A stretch of DNA of 5,514 nt from Ruminococcus sp. GTDB taxonomy: Bacteria; Bacillota; Clostridia; Oscillospirales; Ruminococcaceae. Positions 1 to 5,514 of the stretch are shown in pieces. The notes beneath the pieces were generated by a model. That model worked only from the letters and a program-made list of their open reading frames with translations, searched no databases and was not told the DNA's origin. The stretch is from positions 1 to 5,514 of the forward strand of contig JAFYET010000315.1 in the NCBI GenBank assembly GCA_017544125.1. The letters run 5' to 3'. How positions within the stretch are numbered: position 1 is the stretch's first letter; each line of letters begins with the position of its first letter. Position numbers and translations under genes: made by a program.

Positions 1-330
1 GTTACACAGATGATGGGCTCGAATGATTCTGACGGAAATGCCCCCAAGCTGATAAGAGTATCAAATGCAGAAGTTATTGATATAGATAAGGAGTCGTTCA
101 ATATAGGAAGAGACCCCAAATCACTGCTCGATTATGTTATAAACGATGTACGTGTGAGCCGAAGACACGCAACTATAATGCATAAGGGCAATAACTATTT
201 CATAGTTGATCTTGGCTCAAAGAACCATACCTATGTAAACGGAAATATGCTTATAAGCAATATGGAAACGCTTATAAACAACGGTGATAAGATAAGGATA
301 GCCTTTGAGGAATTTATATTTGAAGTATGA
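1..330 (+). CDS. FHA-domain protein, C-terminal part (5'-partial)
   Basis: A forkhead-associated domain binds phosphothreonine peptides, so this protein probably recruits or senses Ser/Thr-phosphorylated partners in the cytoplasm. Counting from the ATG at 10 (106 residues), residues 1-12 form a polar Ser/Asp/Asn linker and about 13-106 the FHA domain. It shows the beta-strand pattern, G33-R34, the S50-R-R-H53 phosphate-binding motif, S70-K-N72-H-T74 (usually SxNGT) and V76-N-G78. The frame stays open to base 1 (GTT ACA CAG before the ATG), no ribosome-binding site can be seen in the 9 upstream bases, and the linker-like start suggests a domain tail. I therefore call it the end of a longer protein. 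From memory, clostridial Tad clusters often carry an N-terminal DUF6382 domain joined to such an FHA. Its stop overlaps the phosphatase start as ATGA. The FHA fold is secure; the full length and partner are unknown. Confidence 0.88.
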   Translation, partial: VTQMMGSNDSDGNAPKLIRVSNAEVIDIDKESFNIGRDPKSLLDYVINDVRVSRRHATIMHKGNNYFIVDLGSKNHTYVNGNMLISNMETLINNGDKIRIAFEEFIFEV

Positions 331-1118
331 ATGTAGTCATAGGAGCTTTAAGTGATATAGGAACTCATAAAGCAGTTAATCAGGATGCGGCAGCGGCTGC
401 TGTATCGCACTCGTGCATCGGGCGAAGCGCATTTGCCATAGTGTGTGACGGTGTGGGCAGCTACAGCAAGAGCGAAATGGCAAGCTCATATGCTGTCAAC
501 AGGTTTATAAACTGGTTTTGCGAGGATTACCGGAGGATAGCTGATATCGCTGATGAAGAGAGCTTTTGTTCTGACCTGTATGAATGCTGGCACAATATGC
601 TTTACGGCATAAATGCTGAGATATACAGCTATTATGAAAAGTATGGCAACAAGCTCGGCACGACCCTCAGCTGCCTGCTGGTAAGAAACGGCAAGTATTA
701 TATATTCCATGTGGGGGATACGAGGATATACAGCCTGGATGAAGGAGTAAAATGCCTGACCCTGGATCATACCGTTGCGCAGAAAGAGATCGACAGCGGG
801 CTTGCTACGCCCGAGCAGATGGCGAATGACCGCAAAAGGCACATACTTACAAAGTGTGTGGGCTCCAGGGAACGTGTAAAGCCTGATTTTTATTCGGGCG
901 ATACTGCGGGGAATGTAAAGTATCTGCTTTGCAGTGACGGCTTCCGTGACAGGATAAGCGAAGACAGATTATATGAAAGGCTGTATAAGAATAAGCCTGT
1001 AAAAAAGAAAAAGCTCGAAAAGGCGATCGAAGAGGTCATCTCATCGGTCAAGAAGGCGGGGGAAAAGGATAATATCACCGCCATAATAGTACAGATAAGT
1101 GAGGATAATAAGAAATGA
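327..1118 (+). CDS. PP2C-family Ser/Thr protein phosphatase
   Basis: This is a metal-dependent cytoplasmic phosphatase that removes phosphate from Ser/Thr residues, the usual opponent of Hanks-type kinases. It has 263 residues, close to the normal length of a lone bacterial PP2C (about 240-260). Motifs run in the family order: N19-Q-D20; D41-G-V-G44, here followed by Ser instead of the usual second Gly; G111-T-T; V129-G-D-T-R133; D147-H-T149; L174 to G179; C202-S-D204-G; and D248-N-I-T251. D20, D41, D204 and D248 fit the Mn/Mg ligands, so it should be active. There is no signal peptide or membrane segment. A lysine-rich stretch (K222-K229) lies before the last helix. The start ATG overlaps the upstream stop (ATGA) with no close Shine-Dalgarno, so translation is probably coupled to the FHA gene, and the two products likely act on one phosphoprotein. 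The target could be a Tad component (inference). Confidence 0.93.
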   Translation: MNVVIGALSDIGTHKAVNQDAAAAAVSHSCIGRSAFAIVCDGVGSYSKSEMASSYAVNRFINWFCEDYRRIADIADEESFCSDLYECWHNMLYGINAEIYSYYEKYGNKLGTTLSCLLVRNGKYYIFHVGDTRIYSLDEGVKCLTLDHTVAQKEIDSGLATPEQMANDRKRHILTKCVGSRERVKPDFYSGDTAGNVKYLLCSDGFRDRISEDRLYERLYKNKPVKKKKLEKAIEEVISSVKKAGEKDNITAIIVQISEDNKK

Positions 1119-2167
1119 TCATCAGTTTGGCTTTGATTGATAATGATAAACTTTACGGAAAAAGACTCAGCGCAGCTTATCAGGAGTTCTTTTCTCAGGT
1201 GGAGATAAGATACTTTTCTGATGTTGACATGGCTATGGAGAACATACGCTATAACCCTGTTGACGTTCTGCTCGTTTCTGAGGGGATATATCACAGCGCC
1301 AAGGAAAAGGTGAAAAATGCAAGCTGTAAGGTGCCTATTATCCTTGCAAATTCAAAGGGCATCAAGAAAATCGACGAGATAGATTCGGTATGCAAATATC
1401 AGAGAGTTGACCATATAAATCAGTCGGTAATGACTATTCTTGCGGAAAAGGGCGGCATCGGCTGGAACCCCGATAACGACGGCTCTACAAGGGTAGTGAC
1501 CTTTATGACCGCAGGCGGCGGCAGCGGCTGCTCGACAGCGGCTGCGGCATATTCATGCAACCTTGCTTCAAAGGGCAATAAGGTCATATATGTTGACCTG
1601 AATGTGTTTGGTATGCCGAGTATGCTTTTCAGAGATGAAGGCAACTATACCATGACGGATTGTATAGTAGCACTTATCAATCAGAAGCCTAACCTCGGTA
1701 TGCAGCTGAAAAACTTTGCAAGGAAGGACCCGAGCGGTGTGTACTATTACGCACCGGCACAGAATTCTCTTGACTGGCTGGATATGAAAGAGGAATCGAT
1801 ACTGCTGTTTGTCGATACGATAATAACCAGCGGCGGCTATGATATCGTCGTGGTAGATGCTAACCCAGGCTGGAACAAGGTGACATCTTACCTTGCCGAC
1901 AAATCGAGCAGCATATATATGGTCTCTGAGGGAACGGCTGTTTCAAACGCCAAGACATTAAGGCTGTGGGAGGCTGCCTCGACATATTTCAGCACCCAGC
2001 AGAAGGATACCTCAAAGCTGAATGTTATATATTCCTGCTTTACAAACAGGTCACAGAGGATAAAGGATGACAGGATAAGAGACAGGGGAACTCTGCCGTT
2101 CATAGAGCATAAAAACGCATATGAGCTTGTGAGGGCGCTTTCAAACGGCAAGTATTGGGATATCTGA
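1115..2167 (+). CDS. tadZ: TadZ/CpaE-like pilus localisation protein
   Basis: TadZ/CpaE proteins are MinD/ParA relatives that position the Tad pilus machine in the cell. The 350 residues divide into an atypical receiver-like domain (about 1-110), a short linker, and a MinD/ParA-like domain (about 125-350). In the receiver, the N-terminal acidic cluster D9-N-D11 remains, but the usual phospho-Asp position at the end of the third strand (near V54-S55) has no Asp. The P-loop, A133 to T141, reads AGGGSGCST: the deviant Walker A lysine is absent and C139 stands where the second lysine would be. D161 (YVDLN) and D248 (VVVDAN) match the Walker A' and B strands. This degenerate pattern fits TadZ, described structurally in Eubacterium rectale as an atypical ATPase with an atypical receiver. 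The start overlaps the phosphatase stop (ATGA), with GAGG at 1101-1104. The order just before tadA supports the call. A generic MinD-like ATPase is the less likely alternative. Confidence 0.87.
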   Translation: MIISLALIDNDKLYGKRLSAAYQEFFSQVEIRYFSDVDMAMENIRYNPVDVLLVSEGIYHSAKEKVKNASCKVPIILANSKGIKKIDEIDSVCKYQRVDHINQSVMTILAEKGGIGWNPDNDGSTRVVTFMTAGGGSGCSTAAAAYSCNLASKGNKVIYVDLNVFGMPSMLFRDEGNYTMTDCIVALINQKPNLGMQLKNFARKDPSGVYYYAPAQNSLDWLDMKEESILLFVDTIITSGGYDIVVVDANPGWNKVTSYLADKSSSIYMVSEGTAVSNAKTLRLWEAASTYFSTQQKDTSKLNVIYSCFTNRSQRIKDDRIRDRGTLPFIEHKNAYELVRALSNGKYWDI

Positions 2168-2182
2168 TCGGAGAAATGAAAA

Positions 2183-3412
2183 ATGAATGATGACAGCATT
2201 GTAAAAGCGATAAAGGATTATATCAGTGACAATGTAGTTTTAGCGAATTATTCTGATGATGAGCTAAGAGACCTTATAGAGCAGCTTGTTGCAGAGCAAT
2301 CAAGCAGCAGCTATATACCGCCGAGCCAGCGTGTAAAGATAGTTGATGAGGTATACAGCTCCATAAGAGGTCTTGGCATACTCGACCTGATCATGCACGA
2401 CGATCAGATAACCGAGGTAATGATAAACGGTAAGGACAATATATTCGTTGAAAAATCCGGCAGGCTGACAAAGCTCGATGCCAGATTTGACAGCGACAAG
2501 CGTCTTGAAGATATTATCCAGAGAATAGTCGGAAGTGCGGGGCGTGAGGTCAGCACCTCAAACCCTATCGTCGATACAAGGCTTGCGGATGGTTCACGTG
2601 TAAATGTCGTTCTGCCGCCTGTTGCACTTTGCGGCCCTACGGTAACTATCAGAAAGTTTTCAAAGACACCTATGACAATTGAAAAGCTGATAGCTTATGG
2701 GTCTATAACCAAGGAGATAGCTCATAAGCTTGAATTGCTTGTCAGGGCGAAATACAATATATTCATAAGCGGCGGTACAGGCTCGGGCAAAACCACGTTT
2801 CTGAACGCTTTATCGAATTACATACCTAAAGATGAGCGTGTAATAACGATAGAGGACTCGGCAGAGCTGCAGATAGTCGGCGTTGCCAACTTAGTAAGGC
2901 TTGAAACAAGAAATGCAAACAGCTCGGGTGTTGGTGAGATAAACATAAGAGACCTTATCAAATCCTCACTGCGTATGAGACCCGAGAGAATAGTTGTCGG
3001 CGAGGTCAGAGGCGGAGAGGCGCTTGATATGCTTCAGGCAATGAACACTGGTCATGACGGCTCGCTTTCAACAGGTCACGCCAACTCCACAGCAGATATG
3101 CTCAGCAGGCTTGAAACAATGGTGCTTCAGGGTGCGGCAGGGCTGCCGCTCGAAGCGATAAGGCAGCAGATCGCGTCGGCTGTTGATATAATCATACACC
3201 TTTCAAGGCTGAGAGACCACTCAAGAAAGACTATGGAGATAACCGAGGTCGTCGGCTATGAAAACGGCAAGATCATCCTCAACCCGCTTTACAGATTTGA
3301 AGAGGATGAAAAGAGCACGCTTGAAAAGGTCTCGGGCACGCTGAAAAGGACAGAGAACAAGCTGGTGCATGATTTTAAGCTGCAGCTGACGGGTATAAAG
3401 GAAGAGATATGA
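2183..3412 (+). CDS. tadA: TadA/CpaF secretion ATPase of the Tad pilus
   Basis: This is a hexameric cytoplasmic ATPase of the type II/IV secretion superfamily that powers Tad pilin assembly on the TadB/TadC platform. The 409 residues hold an N-terminal helical region (1-60), an N-terminal sensor domain (about 60-160) and the RecA-like ATPase core. Walker A is G197-G-T-G-S-G-K203-T204, the Asp box has E224-D225, Walker B is I270-V-V-G-E274-V-R276, and the His box has T297-G-H299. R264, R266 and R276 are arginines typical of this family. The R-x-R-P-E stretch before Walker B and the G-x-x-S-T-G-H-A-N stretch after it are CpaF-type rather than PilT-type. The N-terminus is shorter than in Caulobacter CpaF, and the last 40 residues form a charged tail. 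The start follows the tadZ stop by 15 bases, with a GGAGAA ribosome-binding site at 2170-2175. No key residue is missing. Confidence 0.96.
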   Translation: MNDDSIVKAIKDYISDNVVLANYSDDELRDLIEQLVAEQSSSSYIPPSQRVKIVDEVYSSIRGLGILDLIMHDDQITEVMINGKDNIFVEKSGRLTKLDARFDSDKRLEDIIQRIVGSAGREVSTSNPIVDTRLADGSRVNVVLPPVALCGPTVTIRKFSKTPMTIEKLIAYGSITKEIAHKLELLVRAKYNIFISGGTGSGKTTFLNALSNYIPKDERVITIEDSAELQIVGVANLVRLETRNANSSGVGEINIRDLIKSSLRMRPERIVVGEVRGGEALDMLQAMNTGHDGSLSTGHANSTADMLSRLETMVLQGAAGLPLEAIRQQIASAVDIIIHLSRLRDHSRKTMEITEVVGYENGKIILNPLYRFEEDEKSTLEKVSGTLKRTENKLVHDFKLQLTGIKEEI

Positions 3413-3978
3413 TCGGTCGTATGCTCAATAGTTTGTTGATAGTATATATAGAGGCGCATTTTGAGCTTATTGTTCCTGTAATACTTATCCTTAATGAGAT
3501 TATCTTTCTGGGTACTGTTATATGTGATCAATGTAAAGCGCTTAGATCGGTATATAAAAGCGATAATAAAAACTATAGGGATGTAAATATATATCATATC
3601 AAATATATTCTGTTGATCATATTGCTTATTTCCGCTAAATTAACTATGCCTTTCACGGCGGGAAATATCGGTGCTTTAGCATACTTTCTTAGAGGCTCTG
3701 AATTTGGCGCATTACTCAATGTGCATAAAATATGCATCACCGGGGCAAGTGCTTTAATGATGCTGGTGCATATTGCAGAAATATTTATTGTAAGAGGTTT
3801 TTTTAAGAAGACTGAATATAGAAACACCGTTTTTATGAGGATCGTAAAGTGGCTATTGATAGTTGTCTCTTTTTTAGCGGCGTTAGTTGCTGCGTATATA
3901 TTTCTTTATAATTTGGTCGATGGTAATATAACTATGGACGGAGGTCTCGAGTATGAGCCATGGAGTCCTCCGAAATGA
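3409..3978 (+). CDS. Unrecognised four-helix membrane protein between tadA and tadB
   Basis: I do not recognise this 189-residue protein. Hydrophobicity suggests four membrane helices at about 20-38, 64-82, 106-128 and 145-168. Loops 39-63 and 129-145 are rich in Lys/Arg, which puts them in the cytoplasm. Both termini would then be outside, ending in an acidic, Pro-containing tail (170-189). There is no prepilin-peptidase GxGD motif, lipobox or pilin cleavage site. Its only four histidines are H17, H63, H106 and H121. The start overlaps the tadA stop (ATGA) and has AAAGGA at 3397-3402, 6 bases upstream, so it is probably a real, coupled gene. GC is about 35% over 3421-3960 by hand count, against about 50% in sampled blocks of tadA, which suggests a later arrival or relaxed selection. 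A role in pilus assembly is plausible from position only. A shortened haem or CopD-like membrane protein is a weak alternative. Confidence 0.72.
   Translation: MIGRMLNSLLIVYIEAHFELIVPVILILNEIIFLGTVICDQCKALRSVYKSDNKNYRDVNIYHIKYILLIILLISAKLTMPFTAGNIGALAYFLRGSEFGALLNVHKICITGASALMMLVHIAEIFIVRGFFKKTEYRNTVFMRIVKWLLIVVSFLAALVAAYIFLYNLVDGNITMDGGLEYEPWSPPK
3939..3972 (+). promoter_or_regulatory. Hairpin that pairs a strong Shine-Dalgarno with CCTCC
   Basis: Arms 3939-3948 (CGGAGGTCTC) and 3963-3972 (GAGTCCTCCG) form a 6-bp stem, one T-T mismatch and 3 more pairs around a 14-base loop. The 5' arm contains GGAGG, a near-perfect Shine-Dalgarno, and the 3' arm contains CCTCC, its exact complement. No run of T follows, so it is not an intrinsic terminator. 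It sits in the last codons of the membrane-protein gene, so ribosomes finishing that gene would melt it. Its existence is visible in the sequence; a regulatory role on the tadB side is inferred and could be chance. Confidence 0.35.
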
Positions 3979-4003
3979 TATCTCATTTGGTATGAAGGGT
4001 TGA
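3953..4003 (+). CDS. Possible 16-codon leader ORF before tadB
   Basis: An ATG at 3953 lies 8 bases after the GGAGG at 3940-3944, an ideal spacing, and opens a 16-residue frame (MSHGVLRNDISFGMKG) that ends with TGA at 4001-4003, 5 bases before the tadB ATG. It overlaps the end of the membrane-protein gene in another frame. Its ribosome-binding site is the best match to consensus in this part of the window, yet no gene in the normal sense uses it. It could pass ribosomes on to tadB by coupling, or be a chance ORF. The peptide has no recognisable motif. Low confidence. Confidence 0.2.
   Translation: MSHGVLRNDISFGMKG
3995..3999 (+). promoter_or_regulatory. Ribosome-binding site that sets the tadB start
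   Basis: AAGGG lies 9 bases before the ATG at 4009, a normal spacing. An in-frame TTG at 4000 directly abuts the site and so cannot be served by it, which makes the ATG the preferred start. Confidence 0.6.
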
Positions 4004-4008
4004 TTGTT

Positions 4009-4908
4009 ATGGGATTATTTAAAAAGAAAAAAACACAACAGCAGGAAATTGAAAAGCCTAAGAAGAAAAAGAAAGAGCGTGGACCTCAGTATACAAATTC
4101 ATTGGTCAATACGCCTGTGCTGAATTATCAGGAGTATTATTTCAGCAAAAGAGAAACGATCATATATAACACACTGGTATTCGTTGCCGGTGCTGTTATT
4201 GCATACATAATGTACGGCGGTATTGGAAGTAAGGAAGACGGTTCGCCGTCACTGCTGACACATATATTAAATATTGTAATATGCGGTGGTATAGGTGTTT
4301 TGGCTGTAAAGTTCTTTATCCCAGTGATAAGAGAAAAGCTCAGATCAAACCGCAGGAATACGCTCAGAGCGCAGTTTATGGATCTGCTCGACTCTTTGGC
4401 TGCATCAGTCGCTTCCGGTAATAATGCTGTTAAATCATTTGAAGCTGCACAGAATGATCTGGCTATGCAGTATGGTGAGGAATCATTTATATATGATGAG
4501 CTTAATCTTCTACTCGAAGCACAGAGGAATTTTATTGATATTGACCTTATGCTCACGGATTTTGGCAAGCGCAGCGGTATAAAGGAAATTGAGAGCTTTG
4601 CAAGGGTATATGCACTGTCATACCGGAAGGGCGGCGATTTTGGCAAGATCATAAGAGATTCATATGATATACTTTACAATAAGATAAATACCGAAATGGA
4701 AATTGAGACAAAGGTAGCCTCGACTAAAAATGAGCTGAATATCATGCTCGCCATGCCTGTACTTCTTGTCGGGATGATGAAACTGTCGGGCGGTGATTTT
4801 GCTGCCAACCTGCGAAGTGCCAGCGGTGTGCTCGGCACTACGATCGGTCTTGCTATAGTTGCCGGTGCATATTTTATCGGAAGAAAAATAACTGATATAG
4901 AGGTTTGA
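4009..4908 (+). CDS. tadB: TadB, inner-membrane platform protein of the Tad pilus
   Basis: TadB pairs with TadC to form the membrane platform on which the TadA ATPase acts. The 299 residues begin with a strongly basic cytoplasmic stretch (K5-K8, K16, K18-K22, R24). Two membrane helices follow (about 51-69 and 83-106), then a cytoplasmic T2SSF domain (about 120-240) and two C-terminal helices (about 244-258 and 274-291). The segment from R120 onward (AQFMDLLDSLAASVASG, then A140-V-K-S-F) is the typical TadB/TadC start of T2SSF, with a small-residue turn after the first helix. Length is near the usual 300. I chose ATG 4009 because AAGGG at 3995-3999 is well spaced for it. It starts 30 bases after the unknown membrane gene and is followed by tadC after 3 bases. 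TadB rather than TadC is assigned from gene order and the long N-terminal cytoplasmic segment. Confidence 0.9.
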   Translation: MGLFKKKKTQQQEIEKPKKKKKERGPQYTNSLVNTPVLNYQEYYFSKRETIIYNTLVFVAGAVIAYIMYGGIGSKEDGSPSLLTHILNIVICGGIGVLAVKFFIPVIREKLRSNRRNTLRAQFMDLLDSLAASVASGNNAVKSFEAAQNDLAMQYGEESFIYDELNLLLEAQRNFIDIDLMLTDFGKRSGIKEIESFARVYALSYRKGGDFGKIIRDSYDILYNKINTEMEIETKVASTKNELNIMLAMPVLLVGMMKLSGGDFAANLRSASGVLGTTIGLAIVAGAYFIGRKITDIEV

Positions 4909-4911
4909 TAT

Positions 4912-5514
4912 ATGATAGTATCGTATTTTGTGCTGGTTATTCTGCTGGCATTGTCTGTGCCGCTAACAATATGTATTTTAAAAGCGCCTGCATATGCAGA
5001 CTATGTAAATGCGCTTAATAAGAACGATTTTAGCGGGTGTAAGTATTTTGGTCTTGGCTTTGTACTGATAGACCTTTTAAAAATTGATTTCAAGAGCGGC
5101 TCGGTACATAAAGCAAGAGAGCAAGCGGGTGTGTTGTTCGGGAGAAAATACGCTGACTTTTATGTCAGAGTATTATATGCACAGGCACTTACATATACAG
5201 TGATAATGCTGTATATTATGCTGTTTCTTGCCTGCCTTGTCGGAGGGACCGAAGGGTTGCTTTTTGTTGTACTCGGAATTGTTTCGGCAGCTGTGATCTA
5301 TAAGTATTATCTGAAGAGCTATGAGGGAAAGATAGAGAAGCTCAATGAGATTTATATGAGAGATTTCCCTAATGCAGTATCGACCATAGCACTTCTTGTA
5401 AACGGCGGTATGTTTCTGCGTGATGCGTGGAAGGAGGTCGCATATTCTGATGATGCGCCTTTAAATATGCAGATGAGAACAGTTGTAGATGATATGAACA
5501 ATGGCATAAGTGAA
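4912..5514 (+). CDS. tadC: TadC, second platform protein of the Tad pilus (3'-partial)
   Basis: This frame has 201 codons with no stop and runs off the right edge; TadC proteins are usually about 300 residues, so roughly a third is missing. A membrane helix at about 4-22 is followed by a mixed, charged segment (24-85), two helices (about 90-110 and 114-132) and a charged connector with lysines (131-145). The T2SSF domain begins near R150-D-F-P-N: the S157 to G166 stretch (STIALLVNGG), then F168-L-R-D171-A, is the family's typical first helix and turn. A ribosome-binding site AGAGG at 4899-4903 lies 8 bases before the ATG, inside the end of tadB. Position right after tadB and the shared fold with it make TadC the natural call. 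It likely forms the platform complex with TadB in the cytoplasmic membrane. Confidence 0.87.
   Translation, partial: MIVSYFVLVILLALSVPLTICILKAPAYADYVNALNKNDFSGCKYFGLGFVLIDLLKIDFKSGSVHKAREQAGVLFGRKYADFYVRVLYAQALTYTVIMLYIMLFLACLVGGTEGLLFVVLGIVSAAVIYKYYLKSYEGKIEKLNEIYMRDFPNAVSTIALLVNGGMFLRDAWKEVAYSDDAPLNMQMRTVVDDMNNGISE

Noticed and set aside
486..1294. Long open frames on the - strand across the phosphatase and tadZ start (486-842, 890-1294)
   Set aside because: They lie opposite well-conserved genes, have no family motifs and look like mirror frames of real coding sequence.
387..1545. Shared 15-base string GCGGCAGCGGCTGCT at 387-401 and 1518-1532, with a shorter copy at 1536-1545
   Set aside because: The copies code for Ala-rich and Gly/Ser-rich stretches in different frames of two genes. 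There are too few copies and no flanking structure to call a repeat element.
3939..3972. Hairpin considered as an intrinsic transcription terminator
   Set aside because: The stem is short, interrupted by a mismatch, lies inside coding sequence and is not followed by a T-run.
3409..3978. Unknown membrane gene as the prepilin peptidase (TadV/CpaA)
   Set aside because: No GxGD motif or paired catalytic Asp in membrane helices, and only four helices are predicted.
4000..4008. TTG at 4000 as the tadB start, adding three residues
   Set aside because: The AAGGG ribosome-binding site ends at 3999, right against the TTG, whereas the ATG at 4009 has a normal 9-base spacer.
4137..4652. 171-codon open frame on the - strand inside tadB
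   Set aside because: It is antisense to the T2SSF domain, is Ser/Pro/Leu-rich as expected of a reverse-frame reading, and has no supporting start context.
1..5514. CRISPR arrays, tRNA or rRNA genes, insertion sequences, attachment sites
   Set aside because: No spaced direct repeats, cloverleaf, transposase motifs or terminal inverted repeats were seen; almost every base is accounted for by the seven operon genes.

Overview
The window is a continuous stretch of one operon, all on the + strand, encoding the cytoplasmic and inner-membrane part of a Tad (tight adherence, type IVc) pilus assembly system, preceded by a Ser/Thr phospho-signalling pair. No promoter or terminator is convincing, and both ends cut through genes. 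Heavy use of ATA, AGA and AGG codons, moderate GC, and a Gram-positive style Tad cluster with FHA and PP2C genes suggest a clostridial gut or rumen bacterium, probably Ruminococcus or a relative in the Oscillospiraceae. That placement is inferred from codon style and gene order, not from a marker gene.

Layout: 1-330, the C-terminal FHA phosphothreonine-binding domain of a protein that probably starts before the window. 327-1118, a PP2C-type Ser/Thr phosphatase. 1115-2167, a TadZ/CpaE-like protein (atypical receiver plus MinD/ParA-like domain with a degenerate P-loop). 2183-3412, the TadA/CpaF secretion ATPase. 3409-3978, an unrecognised AT-rich four-helix membrane protein. 4009-4908, TadB. 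4912-5514, the first 201 codons of TadC, cut by the right edge. The genes overlap by 4 bases (ATGA) or are 3-30 bases apart, so one transcript with coupled translation is likely. No gap without a gene exceeds 30 bases.

How it fits together: TadZ probably places the machine at a site in the cell. TadA hydrolyses ATP to drive pilin assembly through the TadB/TadC platform. The FHA and PP2C proteins suggest that pilus assembly or TadZ/TadA activity is tuned by reversible Ser/Thr phosphorylation, although no kinase is in the window. The least explained element is the membrane protein between tadA and tadB. It has a different base composition, no family I can name, and four histidines that pair up at the two membrane faces under the predicted topology. 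Its 3' end carries a small hairpin that hides a strong Shine-Dalgarno sequence and a possible 16-codon ORF ending just before tadB.
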